Of a stretch of 64,000 bases of DNA, positions 8,202 to 17,286 are shown piece by piece. Numbering within the stretch: position 1 is the stretch's first letter; each line of letters begins with the position of its first letter. Below the pieces are notes generated by a model. The model had not been told where the DNA came from and did not search any database. It saw only the letters and a list, made by a program, of their open reading frames with translations. The translations under genes were made by a program, and so were the position numbers. Origin of the DNA: Achromobacter mucicolens (GTDB lineage: Bacteria > Pseudomonadota > Gammaproteobacteria > Burkholderiales > Burkholderiaceae_B). The stretch lies in contig NZ_CADIJP010000001.1 of the NCBI RefSeq assembly GCF_902859725.1, forward strand, positions 348,188 through 412,187, read 5' to 3'.

Positions 8202-10265
8202 TCAGTTTTCCGCGTGTTCCAGGAACTCGGTGGCCGGCATGGGCTTGCCCAGCAGGAAGCCCTGCAGCGAGTCGCAGCCCAGCCCGGTCAGGAATTTCTG
8301 TTGCGCGGCGGTCTCGACGCCTTCGGCCACGATGCGCAGGTTCAGCTGCTGCGCCAGCGCGATGATGGCCGACACGACGGCCGCATCTTCATTGTCGTTG
8401 TCCAGCTGGTTCACGAAGCCCCGGTCGATCTTCAGCTCGGTCGCCGGCAGCCGCTTCAGGTAGAGCAGGCTGGAGTAACCCGTGCCGAAGTCGTCGATGG
8501 AGATCGTGACGCCCAGTTCGGACAGGCGCTTGAGCACCGTCAGGCTCGTCTCGGCGTCGCGCATGGCGGTCGATTCGGTCACTTCGATGGTCAGGCACGC
8601 AGGCGGCACGCCATGGCGCGCCAGCGCCGACCGCACCGTTTCCACCAAGCTCGAATGCGAGAACTGCAGCGCTGAGATGTTCACGGCGATGGTCCAGTGC
8701 CCCTGGCCGACGTCGATCCACTCGCGCATCTGGCGGCAGGCCTCGTTGATGACCCATTCGCCGATGGAGAGGATGAGGCCGGTCTTTTCCGCCGTCGGAA
8801 TGAACTGGTCCGGGCCCACCAGACCGCGCGTGGGATGGTTCCAGCGCAGCAGCGCCTCGGCGCCCATGATCGGGCCGGCCGGCGCCTCGTACTTGGGCTG
8901 GTAGTGCAGGACGAACTGGCCGCGCTCCTGCGCCAGGCGCAGGTCGTGCAGCAGCTCGATCTGCTCGTGCGCGTCCGCGTTCATGGACGGCTCGAAGAAG
9001 CTGTAGCCGGTGCCGCCCAGCCGCTTGGCGTGGTACATCGCCGCATCGGCATTGGTCAGCAAGGAGTGGGTGTCCTCGCCATCGTTCGGGAAGACCGCGA
9101 TGCCCACGCTGGAGGTCACCAGCACGTCGTGGCCGTACACCGTGACCGGACGGCCGATGGCCTCGATCAGCCGGTCCGCCACGTTGGCCGCGTCGGTCGG
9201 TTCAATGACCTCGCTCAGCACGATGAACTCGTCGCCGCCCAGCCGAGCGACGGTGTCCTGCGTGCGCAGCGCCTGGCGGATGCGCTGCGCCAGATCGATC
9301 AGCAGCGCGTCGCCGGTATGGTGGCCGTAGGCGTCGTTGACGGCCTTGAAACCGTCCAGGTCGAAGAACAGCACCGCGAAATGGCCGCGGCGGCGGGTCG
9401 CGCTTTCGATGGCCTGTTCCATCCGGTCTTCGAGCAGGATGCGGTTGGGCAGTTTGGTCAGGGTGTCGTGCAGCGCCAGTTGCACCAGTTCTTCATTGGC
9501 TTCGGCCAGGGACGAGGCCAGGGCGGACGTGCGCGCCTCAAGACGGTTGTCCAGCACGGCCACGACCAGGGCGATGGCCAGCACGCTCAGCGTGACCGCG
9601 GTCACGGCGATGGCCAGCCAGCCGGCCGAGATGCCGGCGTCGGCCGCCATGCAGATGCTGCCGGCCGGGAACCCCGCGGCTTCCATGCCGGTGTAGTGCA
9701 TGCCGACGATCGCCAGCCCCATGACACCCGCGGCCGCCGGGCGCGACAGCGCCACGCGCGGCCCGTCCTGCCGAAGACGGTAGGTGATCCACAGGGCCGC
9801 GCCCGACGCGGCGACGGCAATCACCACGGACAGCGCGAACCATGTCGGGTCGTAATCGATGCCGGGCGCCATGCGCATGGCCGCCATGCCGACGTAGTGC
9901 ATCGCCGCGATGCCCGATCCCATCAGCAGCGCGCCGGCCGCCAGCCTGCGCCACGGCAGCTCGTCCTTGCAGACCATCCACAGCGCGAAGGCCGAGCAGG
10001 CGATCGCGATGGCGAGCGACAGCACGGTCAGCGGCAGGTCGTACCCCATCGGGATGGGCAGGCTGAAGGCCAGCATGCCCACAAAGTGCATGGACCAGAT
10101 CCCGATGCCCATCGCGAACGCGCCACCCGCCAGCCAGAACTTCGCGGCAGGCAGGCCGCTCGATGCCTTCACGCGGTTGGCCATGCCCAGCGCCGTATAC
10201 GACGCCAGGATGGCGACCCCTAAGGATACGAGGACGAGCGAAGGGTTATAAGTTCCAACGAGCAT
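8202..10265 (-). CDS. MHYT-GGDEF-EAL membrane protein, bifunctional c-di-GMP signalling candidate
   Basis: The 687-residue inner-membrane protein has an N-terminal MHYT sensor of about seven helices with the motifs MHFVGM, MHYVGM and MHYTGM, which are thought to bind copper or a gas ligand. Next comes a cyclase domain with an intact LGGDEF signature, then an EAL phosphodiesterase domain with EALLRW, EVTES, IDDFGTGYSSL, KIDRGFV and VAEGVET all present. Both catalytic sites therefore look complete, so net activity cannot be called. No RXXD product-inhibition motif was checked with confidence. It lies between thyA and folA on the same strand and probably has its own promoter at 10396-10425. Confidence 0.93.
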   Translation of the reverse strand: MLVGTYNPSLVLVSLGVAILASYTALGMANRVKASSGLPAAKFWLAGGAFAMGIGIWSMHFVGMLAFSLPIPMGYDLPLTVLSLAIAIACSAFALWMVCKDELPWRRLAAGALLMGSGIAAMHYVGMAAMRMAPGIDYDPTWFALSVVIAVAASGAALWITYRLRQDGPRVALSRPAAAGVMGLAIVGMHYTGMEAAGFPAGSICMAADAGISAGWLAIAVTAVTLSVLAIALVVAVLDNRLEARTSALASSLAEANEELVQLALHDTLTKLPNRILLEDRMEQAIESATRRRGHFAVLFFDLDGFKAVNDAYGHHTGDALLIDLAQRIRQALRTQDTVARLGGDEFIVLSEVIEPTDAANVADRLIEAIGRPVTVYGHDVLVTSSVGIAVFPNDGEDTHSLLTNADAAMYHAKRLGGTGYSFFEPSMNADAHEQIELLHDLRLAQERGQFVLHYQPKYEAPAGPIMGAEALLRWNHPTRGLVGPDQFIPTAEKTGLILSIGEWVINEACRQMREWIDVGQGHWTIAVNISALQFSHSSLVETVRSALARHGVPPACLTIEVTESTAMRDAETSLTVLKRLSELGVTISIDDFGTGYSSLLYLKRLPATELKIDRGFVNQLDNDNEDAAVVSAIIALAQQLNLRIVAEGVETAAQQKFLTGLGCDSLQGFLLGKPMPATEFLEHAEN

Positions 10266-10395
10266 TTGTGGGGTCCTGTCCTAAGCGCATGCGGCGGCGG
10301 CGCGGGGCACGATTTTCAATTCAATTGGTAGTCAACAGTTGCATTACGGTCGCAAGGAGGATCCTGCTCTCGTCGCTGGCGATTCTCACACTCTC

Positions 10396-10425
10396 TTTAT
10401 AGGGATGGGGGATTGGGCGGGGCAA
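10396..10425 (-). promoter_or_regulatory. Sigma-70-like promoter candidate for the MHYT-GGDEF-EAL gene
   Basis: On the minus strand TTGCCC (10425-10420), an 18-base spacer and TATAAA (10401-10396) face the gene that starts at 10265. Confidence 0.45.
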
Positions 10426-10647
10426 CGCCAGCGGTCGGCGCGGTTCGGGCGTTCGGCATGGCGCGCCGCGAGGGCCGGTCGATAGCGACGGGGCGCGCGG
10501 CATGCTGGACGCGCGTCCGAGGCTAAGGGATGGGTTATACCGAAATCACGCTTCCAGAAGCTCACCAATCTTCACCTGCTGCGGGACGTGCAAGGAATGG
10601 GGCGCCGGATGGTCGTCCGGCGGGTTGCGGATCAGCCCTGAAAGGCG

Positions 10648-10669
10648 GGCGCCGGGCCAGGCCGGCGCC
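10648..10669 (-). terminator. Weak hairpin behind thyA
   Basis: GGCGCCGG (10648-10655) pairs with CCGGCGCC (10662-10669) across a 6-base loop, five bases past the thyA stop. Only a TTT follows on the minus strand, so termination would be weak. Confidence 0.35.
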
Positions 10670-10673
10670 GGGG

Positions 10674-11645
10674 TCAGACGGCCATTGCGGCCGTGAGGGG
10701 CGCGTGGTGCGTGTAGCCCGACAATGAGAAATCGCCAGGTTCGACCTTCTCGAGCCACTCGGGCTCGTAGCGGCCGGTCACGGCGAAGTCGGGAATGCGG
10801 TCCGACAGCACGAGGCGGGGTGACTCATATGGCGTTCGCGTCAGTTGCTCGCGCAGCATCGGCAGATGGTTCTCGTAGATGTGCGCATCGCCGATGAAAT
10901 AGGTGAACCAGCGCGGGGTATAGCCGGTCAGGCGGCCGACCAGGTGCAGCAGCGCCGCGCCTTCGGTCAGATTGAACGGCGTGCCCAGGCCCACATCGTT
11001 GGAGCGGATGTACAGGCACAGCGAGATCTCGCGGGTCGTCGCGTTGGGCAGGAACTGGTAGAGCAGGTGGCAGGGGGGCAGCGCCATTTCCTCGATCTGC
11101 GCCCAGTTCCAGCCATGGAACAGGATGCGCCGGTCGCCCGGGCGTTCGTGGATGGTGTCCAGGCATTGCCGCAATTGGTCGACCGCCTTGTACAGCAGCA
11201 CCTTCGGCTCGCCGTCCTGAATCAAGTCGGCCACCTTGGCGTACCCGCGCGACAACGCATCCTCGATCTGGGCGGGGCGGCTGGCGTCCAGCATCTTGTA
11301 GGCCGGCCATTGGCGCCACTGCACGCCGTACACGGGCCCCAGGTCGTCCGGGCCTTCGCGATAGGGGTTCGCCAGCCACTGGGCGTTCTCGTTGGCATTC
11401 TGGTCCCAGACCTTGCAACCCAAATCGCGGAATTCCGCCGCGCTGCGCGAGGCGCGCAGAAAACCCACCATTTCGCCGATGGCCGACTTGAACGCCAGCT
11501 TTTTGGTGGTGACGGCGGGAAAGCCCTGCTGCAGGTCAAAGCGCAGCGAGGCGCCCGGCATGCTGAGGGTGCGGATGCCGGTCCGGTTTTCCTGCCACGA
11601 GCCGGTGTCGAGGATGGATTGAACGAGGTCCAGGTATTGTTTCAT
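10674..11645 (-). CDS. thyA: Thymidylate synthase
   Basis: The 323-residue enzyme methylates dUMP with methylene-tetrahydrofolate to give dTMP and dihydrofolate. The catalytic cysteine is in [11 protein letters not shown]; the Arg-rich dUMP phosphate site is [13 protein letters not shown], and LGLGTPFNL-like sequence ([18 protein letters not shown]) closes the active site. It is about 60 residues longer than E. coli ThyA because of the insert between the N-terminal domain and VYGVQWRQW, as in the Lactobacillus casei type. AAGGAT sits nine bases before the ATG. folA follows downstream after an unrelated signalling gene. Confidence 0.97.
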   Translation of the reverse strand: MKQYLDLVQSILDTGSWQENRTGIRTLSMPGASLRFDLQQGFPAVTTKKLAFKSAIGEMVGFLRASRSAAEFRDLGCKVWDQNANENAQWLANPYREGPDDLGPVYGVQWRQWPAYKMLDASRPAQIEDALSRGYAKVADLIQDGEPKVLLYKAVDQLRQCLDTIHERPGDRRILFHGWNWAQIEEMALPPCHLLYQFLPNATTREISLCLYIRSNDVGLGTPFNLTEGAALLHLVGRLTGYTPRWFTYFIGDAHIYENHLPMLREQLTRTPYESPRLVLSDRIPDFAVTGRYEPEWLEKVEPGDFSLSGYTHHAPLTAAMAV

Positions 11646-11760
11646 GGCGATCCTTGTGCCTGCTGTCCCAGTCCGGGAAGCAAGCGCGCCGCCACGAACG
11701 CGTCGCGGCGGCGCCTATATATAGTGAATGCCGAATTACACCACGGCCGCGCGAGGCGGC

Positions 11761-12204
11761 TCAGGTGGTGGCGGCGGCTTCCTGCGTGTCGACGATGTCG
11801 ACGGAAAATGTCATGGCGGCCGTCTTTTCCAGCATGGCCGAGGCCGAGCAGTACTTTTCGTGGGAAAGCTGCACGGCGCGCTCGACGGCCGCGCGCGGCA
11901 GATTGCGGCCGGTGACGGTGAAGGCGAAGTGAATGCGGGTAAAGACCTTGGGGTCGGTGTCGGCGCGCTCGGCCTGCAGCTTGACGCTGCAACCGGTGAC
12001 CGCGTGGCGGCCGCGCTTGAGGATCAGCACCACGTCGTAGGCGGTGCAGCCGCCCGTGCCCGCCAGCAGCATTTCCATGGGGCGGGGCGCCAGGTTGTGG
12101 CCGCCGCCGTCCACGGCGCCGTCCATCACGGCCACGTGGCCGCTACCCGTGCTGGCGGTAAAGAGCATGCCGCTTGGGCCGCCCCAGTCGATCGTGCATT
12201 CCAT
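11761..12204 (-). CDS. OsmC-family protein (YhfA-like)
   Basis: The 147-residue cytoplasmic protein has the OsmC/Ohr fold, in which a dimer reduces organic hydroperoxides through two cysteines. Visible are APRPMEMLLAGTGGCTAYDV with the first cysteine and the later HEKYCSASAML with the second, both conserved in the YhfA branch, whose exact role is unsettled. The ATG at 12204 has AAGGA about ten bases upstream; the frame runs open further upstream into the coq7 leader but without support. Divergent from coq7; about 115 bases upstream of thyA on the same strand. Confidence 0.88.
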   Translation of the reverse strand: MECTIDWGGPSGMLFTASTGSGHVAVMDGAVDGGGHNLAPRPMEMLLAGTGGCTAYDVVLILKRGRHAVTGCSVKLQAERADTDPKVFTRIHFAFTVTGRNLPRAAVERAVQLSHEKYCSASAMLEKTAAMTFSVDIVDTQEAAATT

Positions 12205-12276
12205 TTTGGTGAGTCCTTGAGCTTGAGCGCAGTCAATGGCTGATGATACCCGTTGCGTACAATCCCGGGCATGAGA

Positions 12277-12304
12277 ACCCCGCCTCGCATCAGGGGTGCG
12301 GGGT
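12277..12304 (+). other. Hairpin in the coq7 leader
   Basis: ACCCCGC (12277-12283) pairs perfectly with GCGGGGT (12298-12304), with a 14-base loop that can fold further. A -10-like TACAAT at 12258-12263 precedes it, so the hairpin would lie at the very 5' end of the coq7 message and might stabilise it. Confidence 0.35.
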
Positions 12305-12326
12305 GTCCGATTTGCCAGGAGATGCC

Positions 12327-13004
12327 ATGTCCCCCACGTTGTCCCAAACCGGTCCTGTTTCCCTGCGCCGACGCCACGGTCCCCTGGATGCCCTGCTGGC
12401 CGAGACCGACCGGGCGTTGCGTGTGCTGTCCGGCAACGCCAGCGCCGGCCGGGCCTATCCCGCCACCGCACAGGAATCGCCCCAGACCCTCTCAGCACAG
12501 GAAAAACGCCACGCCGCGGGGCTCATGCGGGTCAATCATGTCGGCGAGGTCTGCGCCCAGGCGCTCTACCGTGGCCAGGCGTCGGTCTGCAAGGAGCCCG
12601 CGCCGCGCGCGCTGCTGCTGAACGCCGCCGCCGAGGAAGTCGACCATCTGGTCTGGTGCAACGAGCGCCTGAACGAGCTGGGCAGCCGGCCCAGCTTGCT
12701 CAATCCCGTCTGGTACGCGGGCTCGTTTGCCTTGGGCGTGATGGCCAGCGTGGCGGGCGTGCCCCGCAATCTGGGCTTCATGGCCGAAACCGAAAAGCAG
12801 GTCGAGGCCCATCTGGACGAACACCTGCGCACCTTGCCGGTGCAGGATGAGCGTTCCCGCCAGATCGTCCAGAAGATGAAGGACGACGAGGCGCAGCACC
12901 GCGCCAGCGCCGAGCAGGCAGGGGGCGTTCCGTTGCCCGCACCCGTGAAAATGGCCATGCGCGCCATGTCCAAGGTAATGACGACCACCGCCTATTGGAT
13001 CTGA
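12327..13004 (+). CDS. coq7: Coq7-type demethoxyubiquinone hydroxylase
   Basis: The 225-residue di-iron enzyme hydroxylates 2-polyprenyl-3-methyl-6-methoxy-1,4-benzoquinone in ubiquinone synthesis, at the inner membrane face. The four-helix bundle ligands appear as NHVGEVCAQALY, AAEEVDHLVW, MAETEKQVEAHL and DDEAQH (Glu and ExxH pairs). It replaces the UbiF flavoenzyme of enterobacteria, typical of Bordetella, Burkholderia and Pseudomonas. ATG at 12327 is chosen for its AGGAG ribosome site; 28 extra upstream codons lack support. An intrinsic terminator follows at 13051. Confidence 0.95.
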   Translation: MSPTLSQTGPVSLRRRHGPLDALLAETDRALRVLSGNASAGRAYPATAQESPQTLSAQEKRHAAGLMRVNHVGEVCAQALYRGQASVCKEPAPRALLLNAAAEEVDHLVWCNERLNELGSRPSLLNPVWYAGSFALGVMASVAGVPRNLGFMAETEKQVEAHLDEHLRTLPVQDERSRQIVQKMKDDEAQHRASAEQAGGVPLPAPVKMAMRAMSKVMTTTAYWI

Positions 13005-13050
13005 AACCGCGCCTGCAAAAAATGTTGCAATGCGCAAATTCCGCCGCCTC

Positions 13051-13072
13051 ATGGTGCCTGAGGCACCATTTT
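13051..13072 (+). terminator. Intrinsic terminator of coq7
   Basis: ATGGTGC (13051-13057), loop CTGAG, GCACCAT (13063-13069), then a TTTT run ending at 13072. It starts 47 bases past the coq7 stop. Confidence 0.7.
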
Positions 13073-13258
13073 GGTGCGGTGGCCAGGGTGGGATTACCCG
13101 CGATGATTCAGGGTTATTCCGCAAGGGGTAAACCCGTTTCGCAAAAACCCGGTTTTGGGCAAGGTCGTTGATTGGCGCGGCTTTGCGAGAGGGCCGCGAA
13201 AAATTTGCAGCAAAAAAGCAACGCGTTCCGGGCCCTCGAAAATAGATCAAAAAAAATC

Positions 13259-13287
13259 TTGCAACGCACAAAAAACGTAGGTACTAT
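13259..13287 (+). promoter_or_regulatory. Strong sigma-70 promoter of the small-RNA candidate
   Basis: TTGCAA (13259-13264), a 17-base spacer and TACTAT (13282-13287). The surrounding A-runs (13213-13217, 13250-13256, 13270-13275) could act as an UP element. Predicted start near 13294. Confidence 0.75.
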
Positions 13288-13293
13288 TCACAC

Positions 13294-13439
13294 ATCGGAT
13301 GTTGAAACGCAGACGGCGCGGTGAAAACCCCGGAAGCGTAGCGAGCAGAAAGCCAGCTCCCAACATGCCACGGTTGTCTCCTCCACCCTCCTCCTTTGGT
13401 GGATTTAGCCCGAGATCTCACGATCTCGGGCTTTTTTTT
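13294..13439 (+). ncRNA. Small RNA candidate with two anti-Shine-Dalgarno motifs
   Basis: A transcript of about 146 bases is bounded by a near-consensus promoter and a textbook intrinsic terminator, and contains no credible reading frame: the only ATG frame (13299) runs straight through the terminator. CTCCTCC occurs twice, at 13378-13384 and 13388-13394; the second lies in the loop of a hairpin with stem TCCACC (13382-13387) and GGTGGA (13398-13403). CUCCUCC is complementary to AGGAGG, so the RNA could block ribosome sites of many messages, as C-rich-loop riboregulators do. It may belong to the toxic small RNAs with anti-Shine-Dalgarno motifs reported from uncloneable betaproteobacterial fragments; that link is from memory. 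Confidence 0.7.
13407..13439 (+). terminator. Intrinsic terminator of the small-RNA candidate
   Basis: AGCCCGAGATC (13407-13417), loop TCAC, GATCTCGGGCT (13422-13432), an 11-bp perfect stem followed by eight T. Confidence 0.92.
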
Positions 13440-13699
13440 GCCCCGAATCGTTGCGTCCCTATTTGTAAGCGATCGCGGCAATTCCCGCGAGTCGCCGCGC
13501 CGCGCGGATGCTCTCAGGGCCCCGCGTTTTCCCTCGGATAATTCGCGTGCCCAGAGGCGGAACGCTCTACAATCTCCCACATGAAACCAGTACTGCCGGG
13601 CGCTCGCGCGCCAGCGCGTTCCAGTCACATGCGCGGCGGACGGATTGCCCGCCTGCGCGCGTTACGTTCTGTGCCGCGGAATTGCACTTCTTTATCCCT

Positions 13700-13711
13700 C
13701 CCATATATGGG
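13700..13711. promoter_or_regulatory. Perfect 12-base palindrome upstream of the polysaccharide operon
   Basis: CCCATATATGGG is fully self-complementary and lies 61 bases before the first gene, close to a -10-like GATAAT (about 13727). It could bind a dimeric regulator; no JUMPstart/ops element was found. Confidence 0.35.
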
Positions 13712-13771
13712 CGTTACACCTGCCTCCGATAATGGCGGGCCTGTCTCGATAGACCAACCAGAGGTGATCCA

Positions 13772-14878
13772 GTGACCTGGCTGTACATATGCGTGGTCGC
13801 GTTCATGGTGGGGGGACTCATCGTGGCGTCCGAGCGCTGGCATGGCGCGTTTACCGGCGATAGCGACCTCAACAAGCCCCAAGCCAATCATTCCCGCGCG
13901 ACGCCCCGCGTCGGCGGTCTGGCGGTGCTTGCCGGTACGCTGGCTGGCCTGCTGGTCCTCGGACCCAGCAACATGACCCTTACCTGGCTGTGGCCCGCGC
14001 TGTTCGTCGCGGCGTTGCCCGTTTTCGTGGCCGGCCTGCTTGAAGACATCACCAAGGACATCGGCGCCAGCAAGCGTTTGCTGGCCGCTTTTCTATCCGC
14101 GGCCATCGCGTGGTGGCTGCTGGGCGGCGTCAGCCGTGTCGGCATGGCCCCTGTGGATTACGTGCTTTCGTTCTGGCCTGTTTCGCTGCTGTTCACCATG
14201 TTCGCGGTGGGCGGCTGTACCCATGCCTTGAATATCGTGGACGGCATGAACGGCCTGGCCGGCATGGTCGCCACGCTGATGGCGGTGTCGATCAGCCTGG
14301 TTGCCCTGCAGGTCGGCGATGTGCCGATCTTCCTGGTGGCCGCGGCGCTGGCGTCGGCCACCCTGGGCTTTCTCGTGTGGAACTTCCCGTTTGGCCGGGT
14401 CTTCCTGGGCGATGGCGGCGCGTACTTCCTGGGCTTCATGCTGGCCGAACTGGCCGTGCTGCTGGTTGTGCGCAACCCGTCCGTGTCGCCGTTCTACGCG
14501 CTGGCGGTCCTGTTCTACCCCGTCTTCGAAACCGGTTTCTCGATCTGGCGCCGCCGCTTCAAGCGCGGCGTGCCGGTGGATCAGCCCGATGCGCTGCACT
14601 TGCACCAGCTCGTGTTCCGCCGGCTGGTCCGGGTCACCTTCAGCCGCGGCCGGCGCCACGCCGTCCCCGCGCTTTGCAATGCGCTGGCGTCCCCGTACAT
14701 GTGGGTCCTGGCGCTGATCGGGCTGGTGCCAGCCACGATCTGGTGGGACAACGCCTGGGCCCTGAGCGCCAGCCTGGTTGTCTTTGCCAGCGTCTATATC
14801 TGGCTGTACGCGCGCCTGGTCTCCTGGCGCCGCCCGGGGTGGCTCTTGCTGCCGTCCGTGCTGCGAACCACCGATTAG
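13772..14878 (+). CDS. WecA/MraY-family undecaprenyl-phosphate sugar-phosphate transferase
   Basis: The 368-residue polytopic membrane enzyme starts a surface glycan by moving a HexNAc-phosphate from its UDP form to undecaprenyl phosphate at the cytoplasmic face. Signatures are NIVDGMNGLAG (catalytic Asp region), FLGDGGAYFLGF (second Asp motif) and the conserved PDALHLHQLVFRR C-terminal loop with HLHQL. About ten hydrophobic segments are seen. Start is GTG with AGAGGTGA upstream. It heads the polysaccharide locus, so it fixes the first sugar; GlcNAc, GalNAc or QuiNAc/FucNAc cannot be told apart here. Confidence 0.92.
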   Translation: MTWLYICVVAFMVGGLIVASERWHGAFTGDSDLNKPQANHSRATPRVGGLAVLAGTLAGLLVLGPSNMTLTWLWPALFVAALPVFVAGLLEDITKDIGASKRLLAAFLSAAIAWWLLGGVSRVGMAPVDYVLSFWPVSLLFTMFAVGGCTHALNIVDGMNGLAGMVATLMAVSISLVALQVGDVPIFLVAAALASATLGFLVWNFPFGRVFLGDGGAYFLGFMLAELAVLLVVRNPSVSPFYALAVLFYPVFETGFSIWRRRFKRGVPVDQPDALHLHQLVFRRLVRVTFSRGRRHAVPALCNALASPYMWVLALIGLVPATIWWDNAWALSASLVVFASVYIWLYARLVSWRRPGWLLLPSVLRTTD

Positions 14879-14886
14879 TTTGAGTG

Positions 14887-14907
14887 CCCCGGCGGCAGCC
14901 GCCGGGG
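14887..14907. other. Palindrome between the initiating transferase and tviB
   Basis: CCCCGGCGGC and GCCGCCGGGG flank a single central A. It has no T-run. It may weaken read-through or stabilise mRNA ends inside the operon. Confidence 0.35.
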
Positions 14908-14971
14908 GCTCGGTATCCATCACCAGACCATCTTTAAAATGCCGTAAACGTTCTACGGTGAAGGGAGAGTT

Positions 14972-16249
14972 ATGTTGCGAATCCAGGATGTGAAACTCGC
15001 TGTCGTCGGCCTCGGCTACGTCGGTCTGCCCCTGGCCGTGGAATTCGGCAAGAAGCGCCCGGTCATTGGCTTTGACATCAACACGCGCCGCATCGACGCG
15101 CTGAAGGCGGGCCACGACCACACGCTGGAAGTCAGCGACGCCGAGCTGGCCGAAGCCAAGCAGCTGAGCTACACCGCCGATCGCGCCGAACTGGGCGAGG
15201 CCAACGTGTTCATCGTGACCGTGCCCACCCCCATCGACGAATACAAGCAGCCGGACCTGACCCCGCTGGTCAAGGCCAGCGAAACCATCGGCGCGGTGCT
15301 CAAGCGCGGCGACATCGTCATCTATGAATCCACCGTCTATCCCGGCGCCACCGAAGAAGACTGCGTGCCGGTGCTGGAGCGCGTGTCGGGCCTGAAGTTC
15401 AACGAGGACTTCTTCGCCGGCTACAGCCCCGAGCGCATCAACCCGGGCGACAAGGAACACCGCGTCAGCACGATCAAGAAGGTCACCTCGGGCTCCACGC
15501 CGGAAGTCGCCGACCTGGTCGACAAGCTCTACAAGGAAATCATCACCGCCGGCACGCACAAGGCGTCCAGCATCCGCGTGGCCGAAGCCGCCAAGGTGAT
15601 CGAGAACACCCAGCGCGACGTGAACATCGCGCTCATCAACGAACTGGCCCTGATCTTCAACAAGATGGGCATCGACACCGAAGCCGTGCTGCAAGCCGCC
15701 GGCACCAAGTGGAACTTCCTGCCGTTCCGTCCGGGCCTGGTGGGCGGTCACTGCATTGGCGTGGACCCGTACTACCTGACGCACAAGGCGCAATCCATCG
15801 GCTACCACCCCGAGATCATCCTGGCGGGCCGCCGCCTGAACGACTCCATGGGCAGCTACGTCGTGTCGCAGCTGGTCAAGTGCATGACCAAGCGCCGCAT
15901 TCACGTGCAGGGCGCCCGCGTGCTGGTGATGGGCCTGGCCTTCAAGGAAAACTGCCCCGACCTGCGCAACACGCGCATCGTGGACATCGTCCGTGAACTG
16001 GGCGACTACAACGTCGACGTGGACATCTACGATCCGTGGGTGGACGCCGACGAAGCCATGCACGAATACGGCCTGACGCCGGTGGCCAAGCCCGAGGAAG
16101 GCAAGTACGACGCCGTGATCCTCGCCGTGGCGCACAACCAGTTCAAGGACATGGGCGCCGAAGGCATCCGCAAGCTCGGCAAGCCGCAACACATCCTGTA
16201 CGACCTGAAGTACGTGCTGTCGCCCGCTGAATCCGACCTGCGTCTGTAA
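14972..16249 (+). CDS. tviB: UDP-N-acetyl-D-glucosamine 6-dehydrogenase, TviB/WbpO/VipA type
   Basis: The 425-residue cytoplasmic enzyme oxidises UDP-GlcNAc (or UDP-GalNAc) twice at C6 with NAD to the uronic acid. Residues 9-20 ([12 protein letters not shown]) form the Rossmann loop, [11 protein letters not shown] follows, VPTPID and YESTVYPG are family motifs, and the catalytic cysteine is in [19 protein letters not shown] precedes the ATG. The epimerase gene is 11 bases behind. Together they supply UDP-GlcNAcA and UDP-GalNAcA, as for Vi antigen in Salmonella or the O6 antigen of P. aeruginosa. Confidence 0.95.
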   Translation: MLRIQDVKLAVVGLGYVGLPLAVEFGKKRPVIGFDINTRRIDALKAGHDHTLEVSDAELAEAKQLSYTADRAELGEANVFIVTVPTPIDEYKQPDLTPLVKASETIGAVLKRGDIVIYESTVYPGATEEDCVPVLERVSGLKFNEDFFAGYSPERINPGDKEHRVSTIKKVTSGSTPEVADLVDKLYKEIITAGTHKASSIRVAEAAKVIENTQRDVNIALINELALIFNKMGIDTEAVLQAAGTKWNFLPFRPGLVGGHCIGVDPYYLTHKAQSIGYHPEIILAGRRLNDSMGSYVVSQLVKCMTKRRIHVQGARVLVMGLAFKENCPDLRNTRIVDIVRELGDYNVDVDIYDPWVDADEAMHEYGLTPVAKPEEGKYDAVILAVAHNQFKDMGAEGIRKLGKPQHILYDLKYVLSPAESDLRL

Positions 16250-16260
16250 AGGATTTCGCC

Positions 16261-17282
<1,022 letters not shown>

Positions 17283-17286
<4 letters not shown>

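Larger units (their letters stand above)
10266..10673. other. 408-base gap between thyA and the MHYT protein gene
   Basis: No convincing gene is present; short open frames here are arginine/proline-rich and lack ribosome sites. It holds a weak hairpin behind thyA and a good minus-strand promoter candidate, leaving a leader of about 120 bases before the MHYT gene that includes GGAGGATCCTCC-like symmetric sequence near 10356-10364. Confidence 0.5.
13005..13771. other. 767-base non-coding stretch between coq7 and the polysaccharide locus
   Basis: It holds the coq7 terminator (13051-13072), an A-rich stretch (13195-13275), the promoter, body and terminator of a small-RNA candidate (13259-13439), and the upstream region of the polysaccharide operon with a perfect palindrome at 13700-13711. 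From 13440 to 13690 I see only possible -10 boxes (TACAAT at 13568-13573, GATAAT near 13537) without matching -35 boxes. Confidence 0.6.

Noticed and set aside
10546-10758. Small minus-strand frame overlapping the thyA 3' end
   Set aside because: No ribosome site or family, and most of it is out of frame inside thyA.
12492-13271. 259-codon minus-strand open frame covering coq7 and its downstream region
   Set aside because: Antisense to a clear Coq7 gene; upstream part lies across the small-RNA promoter.
13299-13541. 80-codon open frame starting inside the small-RNA candidate
   Set aside because: It has no ribosome site and reads through the 11-bp terminator; composition is Arg/Pro/Ser-rich.
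13440-13771. JUMPstart/ops element before the polysaccharide locus
   Set aside because: The GGCGGTAG-type core is absent, so RfaH control is not supported.
13581-13775. 64-codon open frame ending in a GTGA overlap with the initiating transferase
   Set aside because: No ribosome site and atypical composition (MKPVLPGARAPARSS). The overlap makes a leader peptide conceivable, but support is too thin.
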